NCBI GenBank assembly: GCA_037783545.1
Contig: JBBELK010000525.1
Location: 1,922,001-1,986,000 of the forward strand
From: Henricia sp. BOLD:AAB3569
Lineage: Eukaryota; Echinodermata; Asteroidea; Spinulosida; Echinasteridae
Direction: 5' to 3'
Length of the DNA: 64,000 nt
The position numbers were made by a program, and so were the translations under genes. Positions 23,501-38,500 of the stretch are shown piece after piece (the first letter of the stretch is position 1; the number at the start of each line of letters is the position of its first letter). A model generated the notes under the pieces. The model worked only from the letters and a program-made list of their open reading frames with translations, ran no database searches and had not been told where the DNA came from.

Positions 23501-26500
23501 TGTCACTTTCTGGGTTTGAGGAGGGTAGGGAATGCCGTTTCTGGGAACCAATGCTTGGGGATCTGTGGATTTCATACACCACTTTTTAATATATTCTTTA
23601 AACCTTGTATACAGGATTTGCAATGTCGAAAAATTTGAATCAACCAAAACCTTTGCATCATTTCTTGAAAGTGAGGACAGTTTTTTAAATTATTTTCCGG
23701 AAGAAAATACAGATTGGTTTTTATTATACACGCTTAATCACACAAATAAAATTTCTACACAGAACAGTGTAGTTTTTAAAAAAAAATCTTTTTACATTTT
23801 GCGTGGATTTTTTTTGGTTTACTTTTGTGTATTGTTGAATGTTAAAGCATTAAAAATTATAAACATTTGGGATCTTGTGCATTACACAACACACTCGGCC
23901 TATGGCTTGCATCCTATCCAAAGCAATTGCATAAAACACGGCCGATATTGAACCAGAAACCCACAGCACTGTACATTTTTAAAGATCTCACATCCTTTCA
24001 CAATTCCCCAATCACGAACCTGCTTCGGAGCATGCTCAATGAACTGTCTTGCTTCTTGAGTTCTCGTTGACATGATTTAAGAAAGGTCGCTACCTCACTA
24101 TGCTGGTACTCCTCAGCTAGGTCATATGCCGTCCGACCCATGTTGTCAATGATGTCCAGTGATGCGTTGTTGGCTACCAACCACTTTGTGCAATCAAGGT
24201 GGCCGCTGCCAAAAGAGAAAAATGATTAAAGGTAGAACACATGATTGGTAAACCATTACAAATAGTTTCATCTCCCTGTGTGATTGAAGGTATGCATGAT
24301 TAAAACCAACCTGAGTAAAAATCAGCTCTGTACTTAGTCTAATTTTTGAGAAAACAGTTTAAAAAAAAAAAAAATTGTTAATTTGTTTTAGTCTTTTTAT
24401 TCATTTTTGAAAATTTCTCGGCAGCGATATTTAAAAACTATTTTCCAAAAATATCCTTTTTTTGGGCGGCGGATACATAATCCAACGAATAAAAAAAAAG
24501 GCGTTAATTCCCCTCACCTCATGGCTGCCATATGTAGTGGCGTCTGCTCATCCACCGTGCGACAGTCGACTTCCACACCCATTGCTGCAAGTAACTTGAC
24601 AACAGCAAGATGGCCGTTCATTGCAGCAAGATGCATGGCTGTGTAGCCAGTCGGCGTCAGGCCACCGATGTTGGCATCGCTGGTTGCTAGGTGTTTGATG
24701 ACGTCAAGCTTGCCATTGGCTGAGGCAATGTGGACTGGTGTCCAGCCTCTTTCATCTGGTGAGCTGATAGGTTAATGAACAAAACAGAGTGACATGCTTT
24801 ATGTCAAACTCAAAATCTGAACATAGTCAGATTCTTGAAAATCAATATTCAATCTTCCAATGATATAAAATTCAAGAAAAATTATTTTGCAACAAGAGAG
24901 AAATAGTCAGTCAAACTTGACTTTCCGAACTTTTTTTAAGGAGTTTAGTTATCAAGCTAACCATAAGAAATCTTTGTGGTTTTAAACTTTAAGTTTCGTT
25001 GAAGTTAAGTTTTTCACAAAAGAGTCCACACAAGCAATAACTACAAACTTATCATCAATGACTACGACGTTATCATCGAAATAACAAAGTTATCAACGAT
25101 CATCTGAGCATGCCTTTTGAAAATTGCCATCTCCAAGAAATTCGGAACTAAGATCGGAACTAAGATCTTCAAAGTCCATAAAACCACTTATTAATGAAGT
25201 TTAACTGCAGTCAAAAACTTGGTTTGAAGTCCCAACCGTACTCTCTATATTGAAATATTAAAATCCCACTATTTATTATTAGGGTCATAATGTTTTGCTT
25301 CTCAACTTACTTGATAAGTTGTGGGTTGTGTCGTAGCAGCATTTTAACCCTGTCTAGATCCCCTGTCTTGCAGCTACGGTGAATCGTTGGTCCTGTCAGT
25401 AATGCCGTCTCGGCCTGTCGTCTTCGCTCTTCCTCGGCCGCTCTAGATGCTGACTCTGCCTCCTTCTGATGCTCACTGATCTTGAGGGCATCCTACCAAA
25501 AGATGTACAATAATATTGCAGGATTTTGCAGTGACCCAAAATTTTACTTCATGAGTTGACAAGAAACCCTTGATAGCAATCGTAACAAACGCCACATTAT
25601 TTTTTTTCCCGTGTAAATTGGTACCTTTGTGTGAGAAATTGCCAACTGAAGGTGCTTTGAAAAAAAAAATTCTGCAGACAATTTTGTACCGTTCATTTAA
25701 CACGAAAAACATGCATGGATTCTCCAGGTTTTCTAAAGTATTACTACATCTGTGTGAGAGTTTAATATCAACATTATTCTTTAGTTCTGTAATGCTGTTG
25801 TTCCCATTTTTAAAAGTTTTCCAATCATGTAATCTGTCTTTACCCAAATAGTCCTCAAAGCACCCAAAACCACCCTGCAGCTTTCTCCTCAAAGCGCCTA
25901 AAACCAACCTGTATTTCCTCTATGTATAGGCATACACTCATAGCTTGAGTCATCCTCTTTCAGGCCTTAAGTTCAGTAAGGGTGGCTGCTATTGGATAAC
26001 TTTGGTTATTGATCTTGACAAGTGACTGCTTAAAGGCACAGCTCGTCAGCAATGCGCGCTCGCCAAATTCGTGCCACGAAATATGCAGCTCCACGGCTTT
26101 GCTATGGAGCTGCATATTTCGTAGCATGAAATAATGCTACTATCTTGTATCTAAATGCGACTAGAATGCTTTTTTTCTTTCAATGCTTCTTTTGTTTAAA
26201 TTACTGAACAGAATCAAACATTAAAAAAAAATAACGAAACATTACACAGTAGACTTACCTTAAAGCCAGCCATATACTGATTTCCGTTCATATCCGTTGC
26301 ATTGGATGAAACACCAACATTGGATTCCGTAGAAACACCACCATTGTTCCTGTTCACAGATTTCTTTGATATATCTGATTTAGGCACCCTGTCTTTTGCA
26401 GATCCACTGGCAATATGTTCAGAGTTAGTTTTCGTCCTGTCAGGTTTTGAAGACTTCGTAGGCTTATTTGCATCCGCATGTTCGCGTGGCACAGGTTTGG

Positions 26501-29500
26501 TGTTTCCTGGGCTTGGTTCCTTGCCGCTACGATCGCGATGACGACCACTCCCGATCGAGCCGCTTTTACTATCCCCGTCAGCTTTGCGATTATCGGCCGA
26601 GCTGTCGCTTCCCGACCCACTCCCGCTTTTACTCCCGCTTCCTGAGCTAGATCCGCTAGACCCACTCGAAGAACCGCTCCCAGATCCACTGTCATTATCG
26701 TCACTTCCCGAACCACTCTTGGAAGATTTACCACTCAAATCCAAGTCGGAATCGCTCTCTGAATCCGTATCGGTACCCGTCGTTGTTACCGGTGTCCGAG
26801 CCTTCTTCGATGTACCCTTTCCTCTTTTCTTCTTTTTTCGTCTTTGTTTTCGGCGGCGAGACTGGTCAGAGTAATTTGACTCTCCGCCATGACTGGCATC
26901 ACTTTGAGACGTTTTGGATTGTTTTGGGTTTGTCCGGACGAAGTGACCGTCCATAGCAGTGACCTGGGCTAGGTGTGGGTCGGTGTCGGTATACGCACTG
27001 CTGTCTGTACTCGGCTCAGCTTCGGAGGGGGAGCTGGAAGACACATCTGGAGCAAAATAGGACAAATTCTTGCTGGGTAAACTGCTACAATTGATAGAGC
27101 CTAATCTTATCCAAGTATGCAAACTTAAAAATGAAGAAATATTCACTAAACTGCCATATTGGCTATATTTAAACAGCAGGCTGTGCACGTAACAACAACG
27201 ACTCTCTTGTGTCATTACTATATTTAGATATTGATTTAGCTTGCGTCGGGGAAACTTACCCGACGTAATTATTAACACTGTATACTCAGTGCTTTCCCGA
27301 GACACTATGAAAAACTTCTTCTGACAATTGACTAACCCATGATGATGTTAGTGACTGGTAATGTTCTCACTGTCAGGCCATCTTCGTCTTGAGCTGACAG
27401 CCAACGCTCACACAGGAACTCGTAGGTGATGTCATCGCCGTATTCACGGATCATCACTTTATCAAGGAACCAGCCACAGCCTAGGAATTAAACACAAATA
27501 TCCAATGAAATGACAAATCTTGCTTCTCACAAACCACATTGAAAAGTTGGTCAAGTTACGGCAATGGGCAAGTTCGATTTAAAGGCACAGGCTCGTCAGC
27601 AATGCGCGCGCGCCAAATTCGTGCCATGAAATACGCAGCTCCATAGCAAAGGCATGGAGCTGCATATTTCGTGGCACGAATTTGGCACGCGCGCATTGCT
27701 GACGAGCCTGTGCCTTTAACTATAGTAATGAAATTAATGATGGCATCTTATATCGCACACATATCTATCCTGCGGGATACTCATGGTGCTTTACAATATC
27801 ATTACCCTGGTCATTGGGCACAACTCCCTGGGGAGTATGCAGCCCCAGCAGCCTGACACAAGCACTCAAAGGCTGCAACCCTTGCAGGTACCCATTTACT
27901 CCTGGGTGGAGAGAGGCAACTTATGGCAAAGTGCCTTGCACGAGGGCACACACACCATGGCCGCGGCCGGGAATCGAACCCACAACCGTGGAATTGGACA
28001 CACTCTCGAGTTCACTGCACCGAACCGCTCGACCATATGGTACTCTATAAGATGACAGCATAATTTAACTATAGTTCAACTATTTCCAACTGAACGCTGC
28101 GCAGTCTAGTCAAAGATGGCGAGTCGTGTCTGGTTGACCATTTGGAACCAGCCCACAAGGCATGGTCGCGCTGGTCACTGGTACCTATAACCAAAGGCAT
28201 TCACGCATGTGTGTTGTGAATCAAACTTGCTCCATGTAATATTATGACGAGCAAATGTCAATTTTTTCAATTTGATATTTAATTTATGTGTGGATAAATT
28301 TGTATGGCACAAATTATAAGAAATGGAAATTAATTATTATTTCCTACCAAGTTCCCTCATGTCATGGCCGATACAAATACACTCCATCTTGCCAATGTAG
28401 TATGACTCCACTTTGAACACGTCAATCTGCAAGTAGAAACGGATAACAATTACGGAATACAAAACCAATATAGAGTACCAAAGTGTGAAGTAAGTTGCCA
28501 TGGTACTTGGGTCTTAACATTGGCTGGTAATCTGAAGCGCCCATTGCTACAGTGTGTGGAAATTGTTCACTGGTTTTAGTGTAGACCCAGTAACCTTGGC
28601 AACACACAAAGGGTGATATATTCACTTTAGGGCTGCGTTCGGGCGTGCAGTTCTCGCTACTCTGGAGTAATGCATGCGCATTGCACTTGGGTCACATTAC
28701 GTGAACGGCAAATCCGCAGTCCGCATGCGCGAATGGCCATCAGGCAAGATGGCCGTCCCTAGTAACGACTACACAAAAAACTCTTGTTTCACTGCTCACA
28801 AGAAAATACAGACTGTAAGTCGTGAGAACCTTTGATGCCATCTAAAATTCAACAAAAATCCCACCCATTTGTCAGGGACTATCGAGAGCATACTCTCATT
28901 GACCCGAGTGTCGTTAATCTTGCCATTCGCGCGCGCAAGAGTATACCCGTGTTAACTCCCGAACGCAGCCCAATAGTCAAAAATCAAAACTTTGAAGAGA
29001 TTGTTTAGTAACACTTGTATTTTGATTAATTTCAATGTCAACTTAATTAGCAATTATCAAATTTTAAATAAAACTTGGGTCTGAAGAAAATCTGTTTCTT
29101 TTCTTGCCTGGTATAAAAAGATCTCTATATGAATAATTATTTTGCAATGAAAATTCATGCTTTTCAAAATCGGGTGTTACTGGTTGCCTTTTTGGCAATG
29201 GATTGATATTTTTTATGGAATACCTCAAAACAGCTACTTCAAAAGATTTGTATGACCTTTGACCTACCTGTCCCTTTTGAAATTTAAATTTCTTCCCATC
29301 CTTTGTTTCTTTAGACTGTTTCAGTTTTATCTTGCCCGTGTTGCCCTGTTCACCATACAGCCTGACGTGGACGTCCGCCCTGGTACTCGCTCCTAGCCGG
29401 TTACCGGTGTGGATGGACAGCTCGTAGACGGTGCGCTTGCCTGACTTGAGCCGGGGGCCGTGTTTTAAGAATTCATAGTCTTCTTTGGGTTCAGTTTGAG

Positions 29501-32500
29501 GCAGAGGGGGTGGGGGCGGAGGAGGTGGAGGGGACGGAGGTGGAGGGTCGACCTGGTTAGAAAAATCAGAAATTAGTTAACATGAAAAGAAAAAAAAACA
29601 TTATCTCATTTAGACTTTATGCAGAGGGTGTCTTTTGTCATTTCAGTTTTTGTACAATAAAACGCACAAAATGTGCCCCATTATGGTTTCCTTATGGGGT
29701 GTTTCAAAACAAAATGAAATTTAAATTCGTGACTTTTAATAGGCTGTTTTAGCGATAACTATCGGTTACTTCACTAGTTTTTATGAAATGTCTCATTTGT
29801 TGGGCATTACCAAGCTTAGGCGCACCTACACATTTCATTCTGGAAATATATTTACACATGTGTGCCATGCTTAATGCTTTTCGCGTCGACCAAAGAATGT
29901 CCCATGCAAAACATTAAACTTGCTGATTTTCCACTTTAATATCTGAAATTTATCTTAAAGACATGATTGGTAAACTTTTAAAAACAGTAGCAACAGCATA
30001 TCTAAAAAATAATGTTGAAAAACTGCCTTGTAAAGATTTCAGCCACATACCGTACATGTAGTAATACTTCAGAAAACCTGAAAAATCCATGCATGGTTTT
30101 TGTGTTGAATGGATCATTATGGTAAAATAAAAATAAAAATTCTGCAGAATTGTTTTAAATACAATTTTACACGGGTACCATTTTACACAGGAAAAGAATC
30201 ATGTGGTTTTTGTTACCATTGCTATCAACACTTTTAGTCATTTTTTTTTCTTGTCAACTCGTGAAGTAAAATTTTTTGTAAAACTGCAAATGATGTATTG
30301 GGGCTTGTAACTAACCTGTATGCCAACCTCAAGCGGTGGTTCAACTTGACACCCAACCTCTGGTTGGCTCCCTATGGTCTGCGTTTCCATATTCATAATA
30401 GGCGTGGTCTGACAATACACCTCGGGGAAAGTCTGCGTGCCGATGGTTGGTAGAGGTGGCACTGTTTGGGTTGATGCCTCAGGAGGCGGGGCTACAGTTT
30501 GTGTGCCCAATGAAATCGGAGGCGGGGCAGTCTGTACGGCCATATCGGCCTGGTACGGGTCCGTCATACTTTCCTCCGTGTTAGCGCGTCGTGTTTGCGT
30601 GTCTTTCTCATTTTCTGCGTTCTCGACGGTTTGGCAGCTAGTCTCTCTCCCAGTCTGAGTTGTGTTATCGATGCTGTGTAGGATTTCATCTCCTTGGCTC
30701 ACGCTGTCTTCTGGCTCCTCCTCCTCCTCCTCGTCTCCTACTTCATTTGCATAATCGTCATGATTATTCATATCCACTTTAGACATCTGGATGCTGTATT
30801 AATTAACAACGTTTTCGGTAAATCAAAGATGTTTTGTATTCTGGCTCCTCCTCCTCCTCGTCCCCTACTTCATTTGCATAATCGTCATGATTATTCATAT
30901 CCACTTTAGACATCTGGATGCTGTATTAATTAACAACGTTTTCAGTAAATCAAAGATGTTTTGTATGGATCACACAAAATTTACATTGTTATATAATCAT
31001 CTATAGGGCCTTTAAGCAGAAGGTCTGCTGTTCGAATCCCGGTGGAGCCAAGTTGTTTTTCACTGCGTCCGGATTTCCCAAACTCATTAACATTTGTTCA
31101 TGTTTGTGTCGATTTTTAATTTTATTGGTAATTATGAGAAAGTTTATGGTCATAATTTTCTCCTAGGCAAAGAAACAACATACTTGAGCCATTCTGGGGA
31201 GTGATGCTTGCCAGAACCTTTGACTGGTACCAGGATGTTCATGCTACTGCTGGCGGAATCATCAAAATCATCGTCGTCATAATCATCGGCATCCTGATCA
31301 GATTCTGAAGCCTCGTAGTGTCTTGGTTCCTGGGGTCAAATGTAGTAAAAAAAATTATGAAATTTGCATAAAAGAAATATTAAATTTAAATATGAAAAAA
31401 AATGCAATGAAATTATGAAATGTGTTAAAAGTTAAAAATCTCAAAGCTTACTTCTTTGAAGATAAAAGTGGGAATTTTTTTTAAAATTGGGTAGTGGGTT
31501 CCCAATTTTAGTATTAAACACCAGGGGCACTTTAAAAAATGTCTATAAAGTGAAAAAAAAAACAAATGGTGAGAACCTTCGATGCCATCTAAAACAAACC
31601 TTAGTGGGTTGTTGTTTCAGTTATCCAGTTGACACGTTGGGAAAATTCACCAAAAATCTCACCCATATTCCGCCATCTTCGTACAAATCACATGGCACTC
31701 GTCAGGAGTAAGAGCACACTCCCCATTTGTTGGGGAGTAGTGAGAGCATACTCTCATTGACCCGAGTGTCGTTATTCTTGCTGTTCGCGCGCGCAGGAGT
31801 ATACTCGTGTTAACCCGAACGCAGCCCCTAATTGGTCAACAATGTAAGCACAGAATGTGCAACTATGCATGTCCTCGAGGAACAAAGAAACTGCCCTACA
31901 AGATGGCAGCTATTATAACACAGAATTAAAGGTACCTCTATGTGCAGTTTTATCCTTCTTCCAATTGAGTCATAACCATAACGTGCCGTGCTCGGTGAAG
32001 TCTTCGCAGCCGATTTGGGTCTCATTTCGGCCGCAGACCTCGGACGGGGGCGCTCTCCGAAGGACGACCTTGGCCTCGTCGGCCGGTGTCCGTAAGTGGA
32101 CTTGGGTCTCTCCGGTCGCCTTGGTTGGTGGCGGTAGTCGATGTGGCCATTCTCAATCGTGGGTAAACTTGAGCTGATTCCACTGTCGTTTCTTTTATAC
32201 TGTAACATGAATTTCAAGAATTTTAAATTGTTTCCTTTTTTTTGGAAATCACCCAATACAAGGCTGAAATGGAATATAAAATATAATGCAGGAAAACATG
32301 ATTTAAAATCATTATCAAAATGCTCTACAAATCTACCTTAGTTATATCACTGACTATAGATGTCTTTTTCTAAAAATTACATTTTTCAGAAAAAAATGTA
32401 ATTTTTAAAAAATAGCAGTGAAATAATCGTTTTAAAAGGTGCTTACCTTTCCCGAGTGTGTTCGTCCATTTGTCCTCTGGTCCAGTGGAATAGTTTCCTT

Positions 32501-35500
32501 AAAATAAAAAAAAAAATAAAAAAAATCATAAATACCAGAGACAGTTTACCCATTTCTATTGTTCAAGAGCACATCACATGTTTTTTTTTAAACGGTTGAT
32601 AAAGACCAGTCCTAAACACTTTCTCACAATTTCAAGAAGCGTTTATTTTAGTGAAAGAAAATAAATTGTTTTTCTTAAATGGGGTGAGTTTTAAAGATCC
32701 AGAAAATTTTGTGTATAAAACCCTCCCGGATTTTGCAACAGATTCTTCGGAAAATGACTAATTTTGTGAGTCCTGATATGAATAAAAACCCTCCTGGATT
32801 GTCAATTAACAACCTTGGGGATTTTTAGATGTGTTTGGAGTCACAGAATGAACTTTTTTCCCAGATGTTCTCCCCAAAATCCGGGAGAGTTGGCAGCTCT
32901 ATATTAAGATAGAGTTATCTTCAACATTATCAACTCAATAAAATGTTCCAGACTCACTGTAGCAACCAGGATTTTGGTGGCAGCGTTGACCAGTCTCTCT
33001 TTTTCTCCTTTAGACAGTTGCGGACCGTGCCGTGACCTTAGCAGCAATGGACCTCCATGGAAGTCGTTTCTTCTGATATAACAAAATATGAAATTCAGTT
33101 ATAAGATAAGGGATTTCACAAAATCACACACATCAGCTTTCAACAAGAAGTGAAGCAAATAAAGGAAGCTTAAATAAATGTCACAAAGAAATGAAATATA
33201 TTTATATTTGTTTCTTATGAGAACATACAGCTATTTACAAGGGCACATGCACAAGCTGTGATGTGGAATTGTTTATATGCATCCAGTGATTGAATTAAAG
33301 TAAGAGAAATTTCTGGAAAATTATGTATTTTTAAGACTTATTTTTAGCAGGCCTATAGGCAGGCCTGCTAAAGGGGGAGAGGGGGGAGTACACCCATAAA
33401 CTAGCAAATTTCATTTGTATATGATGTTTGAGGGTTTTCATGGTTAGGTAATTATCAAGCTGAATTTTTCAAAGCTGAATTTTGTCTGAAAATTTTCAGC
33501 TTAGATTTCAGTTTTTTGGGAAGGACAGGGCCCAATTTCATGGAACCTGTTAGTACAAAAATTTGTTTAGCACAGAATTTCTTTGCTCTGTAAAATTGGT
33601 TACCAGCCAAAATTGTACGTCAAATTGTATTTTTAGAAAAAGGAGCAAAATATCAGTAAATACACATCACATACGATTTTGGCTGACAACCCAGTTTTGC
33701 AAAATAAAGCAAATAAATTCTGTGCTAAACAAATTTTTGTGCTAATGGGTTCCATGAAATTGGGCTCTGATCCTCTTTTCCTGGTAGTGTGTATCAAAGT
33801 AGATATGTATCCCTACCATTTTTCATGTGAATGGTACGCAAATTCCATTCTAGGACTGCACCCCAATCAACATTTCTGCCTACAGGACTCTATAACTCTT
33901 TTGTATGATTATTTTGGCCCTGTAGCTATTAAGGCTTCCAATGTGTCAGCTGTGGCCAAGCAGAATTTCAAAGTTTCTACCTTTTCTTTTGAGGTGGTTT
34001 TACTTGGACGACACTGGTATATGGACTCTGTAAACCAAAGGAAAAGCAATCATTGTGAGAATTTTACTGCATCCAAATTCAATGACGTAAATTAAATCAG
34101 TATGAAGACCAAGTACCAAAATGATGTCAAGAATACATACAAATCTATAGACCATTCCCAGGACGCCTTCCCTGTATACATCCACACATGACGTACCCAA
34201 CGCGCTCTTCGCACACACAAATTCACACCGGGCCTCTGTGCGAGTGATTGCCACGCACGTCACTTTAAGAAAAAGCGGTGTGGAAGGAATTTTGAGTGAA
34301 ACACTTTCCGTCCAAGCTAATTCTGTGAAAGGGATTTGGGGTGAAACAATGCACCGGAAACCACAGAATTAGCTCGGACATATTGAACGTAAAGTCTTTT
34401 CATCATTTCACTCAAAATTCCCTCCACATCGCTTTTTCTCAAAGCGACGAGCGTCGCAATTACGCGCGCGCGAAAAGGCTTAGTGTGAATTCACCATTAC
34501 AACAAACGCGCAAATTGTTCGAAGTCTCGACACAATGAGCATCATCACATAACGCATGTAGTTCATGAACTGACCGTGTCCCAGCTATGGTGGACATACA
34601 GGGAAGGATTCCATAGTAATGGGGAACGGTCTATACTACTCAAAATGTTGATGTTTTTCTGAATGCTGGAAATGCATTATGTTAATGTGTTTTTTTATTT
34701 TTTTTAAATTATATTTATTTAACATAAGTGTTATTTTGATCGGAAATTGTTGAATATCATCAAATATTGTTTGTGTCATTGGAATAAAAATACCTAATAT
34801 TTGTTTGCACACAAATAGTTCATGAACCCATTTTGTGTTTCTAGCGGCTTCGAATGAGCAAAAATGGAAAACAATTAGCCACTTTGACATTTTTATTGAA
34901 CTTACTGAAAAATGAGATCTGTCCATGTATTTGTCAACATCTCTCCTGTCGGAATTAAAAAAAAAAAAAATTCAAACACTTTTTGTCTTTTAAAATGAGT
35001 CTACATAAACTGAGCCCAAATTCGGGGTATATATTCTAGATGCCAAGCTCAAGATCAAACTGAAAGTCTTTCGGTTGCCATGCTATCCCAATTTTTAAAT
35101 TTAGCAGAATATAATCCAATTTTCCTATTTCTGTTCTGGACACACACATACACACAATAAAGGCCTGGCCACACAAAGTGTTAAAGGCCCTATGTATCAT
35201 TTGCAAGACAAAATGTTTTACAGATTCGTGGAATAAGAGTGTAACATATCTAAGGAAGAATGTTGGTAAACTAGCCTGAAGAAATTTTAGCTACTTAGAT
35301 GCATCAATGCTTCAGAAAACCTTGAAAATCTATATATGGATTTTGTGGACAAGTGAATGGTGAAAAAGTCCCGTGCACGGGACCTTTTTAGAAAACCACC
35401 TTCGGTTGTCAGTTTCGAGCATGAAATACCATTTTGGACGTAAAATTCATGTGGTGTTTGTTACCATTGCTATCAACACTTTGAGTAAGGTTTTCTGGTC

Positions 35501-38500
35501 AAGTCATGAAAAACAAAATGGGTCATTGCAAATGATACAATGGCCTTTAATGCCCTAATCTCTATTTCTATTAATAGAGATATGATTAAATGTTATTAGT
35601 ACATTCAGATAGGTATCTCTGTTACTCAGCAGTAAATATGAACCTTGCACACCATGTTCTTGACCCTCGACACTTAGTTGACGCTCTACGCATTATACAG
35701 CAAATGTGTGACTAGGCCATTAAAAAAGAATAATTAACTGCTTCTACAAAGACATGCGCAGGAAATCACGCGTACCACACACCTTCCCAAATTACATTTA
35801 AGGATAATCTCGTACCTAACTTTTGATTCCCGTTCGTTTTGGCTGGACCTTGGTTTCATCTGGGCCAGGTGTTTTTTGACCTCCGCATTCCGGAAATAGT
35901 GTTTGAGCGCCCTGTCGTGAAGTCCATCGTACAGAAGTGTTGGCCGCTGTTTAGGACAATAGGGAACAAAAAACAAACAGGAAACTTCAAGTGTTGCCCT
36001 GCATTCGCAAGAGACTAAAATAAACCTGTTTTGTAATATATTGTATGCAAGCTTAGGTCTGCCAACTTCAAGGTCAGAAGGGAAGGGGGGAGGTAGGCAT
36101 GCTTGGTCATTCCCCCTAACAGCCAGGCCATTCCACGCCAAAGTGGACATCACTGCCAACATTTGAAGTTGATTGCACAATTTTAGTATACCTAGATACT
36201 TTAGTTGTTTGAAATACTCCTTACACAAACTGCTCAGATGTTCAATTCATGGGTGAGGTTGGAAGGAAAAAAAAATTTTTCGGAAGGGGAAGGGGTCGGG
36301 GGAGAGACGTAGAGACCACGAAGACTTTAACTTTTGGGATCGTTTTAAACACCACCATCGTGCAAATTGCAATGTCAAAAACATTTTAACCAGGTATCAC
36401 AAGAACCAGTTTTGTTTTAAATATTTACCTTGTACAAATGTGGATAATATTAAAAAGAATCTAGGCAACATCGATCGTTGAAGACGGTGAAGCAAAAGCG
36501 AAGGGTAAAATTGGTCTTTTGCCCCCTGCTTGTCGCATCGCACCAGCCGCGCACTGACCACGTGCACGCATCACACATCACACACCACACGCAACGCACG
36601 ACTGTTTCCAGTTTACGATGCAGGCAAAGATGGCGCTTGCTTAGGGATTAGACTTGTACACGTCTGCTTCGCTACTCGTTGCAGACTCGGTCTGCTCGCC
36701 GAGCGACACAGTACATGTATATATGGTACAGCGCAGGAAGTCATGGCACTTGTGTGGCAACTAGACTTGCACAAGTTTGCTTCGCAAAATTACTGAATCA
36801 TTTGAGGGCGCTCGTTAAAAACAAATGGCCCGCTGGAAGGGCAAAAAAGTGCACACAACGAAAAAGCAGAAATCCGCTAAAAAGCGGAGATTTCACAATG
36901 AAAAACAGAAAACTCTCAAATCAGGACGTGTCGGTAAAATTCTGGGAATCCCGAAAAATCTTACCCCTAGCAATTATAACTGGACGACAACAGCTCTTTA
37001 TTTTCATACGTCCAACATCCATAACATTGAAGTGTAACGTCTGTAACGTTAATTAGTGTAATAGGACAATATAGGATTGCTAAAACTGTAGCTGTAGGAC
37101 ATTGTGTAATACACTTAAAGGAGTGTGTCTAGATAATAGACAAATAGCACAGGAAGAAATCTCTTTCAGTAAGATGTTTAAATGATACAAATTCAGACAA
37201 CTAGGAGAATTAGCTTCAAAGGCAACCAAGGATTTTTACTTTTGTTTTACATCCATATACTGACCGGTTTGAGGGTAGGGTAGTGCCTTTGGGGCTGGTC
37301 AGGTCCTGACAGGTCAAAAGCATCTTCCAATCGCTTCACTTCCATGTAATATTTCCTGAATTGAAAAAATCAATAATAAAAAAATAATAATAAAAAAATC
37401 AATAATAATTAATCAATAATCAATAATAAAATAATAATTTTGATAATTATCACAAAAAATGAAATGTTTTGTTTTAATTGGGGAATTGTAAAAATGTTGT
37501 AAATGATTGTTAAGCCACACACTGACCATGCCTTAATTACACGGCAACGTGAAAAAATAATGCAATGAAAAATTTAGGCAATCGTTCAGACATTGTGTTA
37601 AATTTGCTTAAAAGAGTCGTTGAACCCGTTTCTGTGCTACTTTTTGAAATTACATGAAATTGTACTGACATTTATTTTGGATTTTTAAAGACAGGAACAG
37701 CACTCTGCAGCATTACAAACTGTCTTGTAGAAATTTCAGCCACACAGATGCAGAATTCTTGATGTCCCCTAACGTGGTGCGACCCCTAACGTGGTGCACT
37801 TTAATTTCCGTTCTCTCTTGGCGCAATAAACAATCTGTTGCACTTGACATTAAACATTAAACAGAAATAAAGTTCTCAAGTACCTTCAAAAATTCCAAAA
37901 CTAAAATTGGGAGAAGTATCATTAATTTACTAGAAATTCACCGGAATGTGAAGGTATCGCCGTTCGCTTCAGGTTGACGTGACATCATACACGAGAGCCT
38001 CTATTAGGCATTTCGCGTGAATAAAATCATGCCTAGCGGCATTGTCTCCTGTATGAAGGTGCATGCATGCAAATGGTCATCATAGGCCACCGTAGCATGG
38101 TTCTTAACATTTCGGCCAATCAGCGTCGAGTGCGCCACGTTAGGAAACACTTGGACGATTTTCCGTGAGTAAATTTTTGCGGCACCTGTTGACGTTTTCC
38201 CATTATTTGTGTAATTTGTACTTGGCCAAAAAAAGTGAATGGCTGTTTTTCTGGAAGGCATACACTTCTGCATCAAGTTGTAAAAGCCTGAACCTCATAT
38301 GCTGATGGATTTTGCTGCAATGTGAATGGATTTCCAGTGAGTTGTTGAAGTGCGCCAAGTTAGGGGACATCACCATAATACTTCAGAAAACCTTAAAAAT
38401 CCATTCATGGTTTTTGTGTTAAATGAATGGTAAAAAAAAGAGCAAAATTTAAAACAATTGTTTTTTTTTTTTAAAGCACCTTTAGCAATACAATACTTAG

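Noticed and set aside
26302-26874. Plus-strand frames opposite the Ser/Gly/Asp-rich exon
   Set aside because: Antisense shadows of the low-complexity exon 12 (Pro/Leu-rich by codon mirror).
31018-31080. Intact tRNA gene
   Set aside because: Only a T-arm-like B box is present; no D arm, anticodon stem or full acceptor stem can be drawn.
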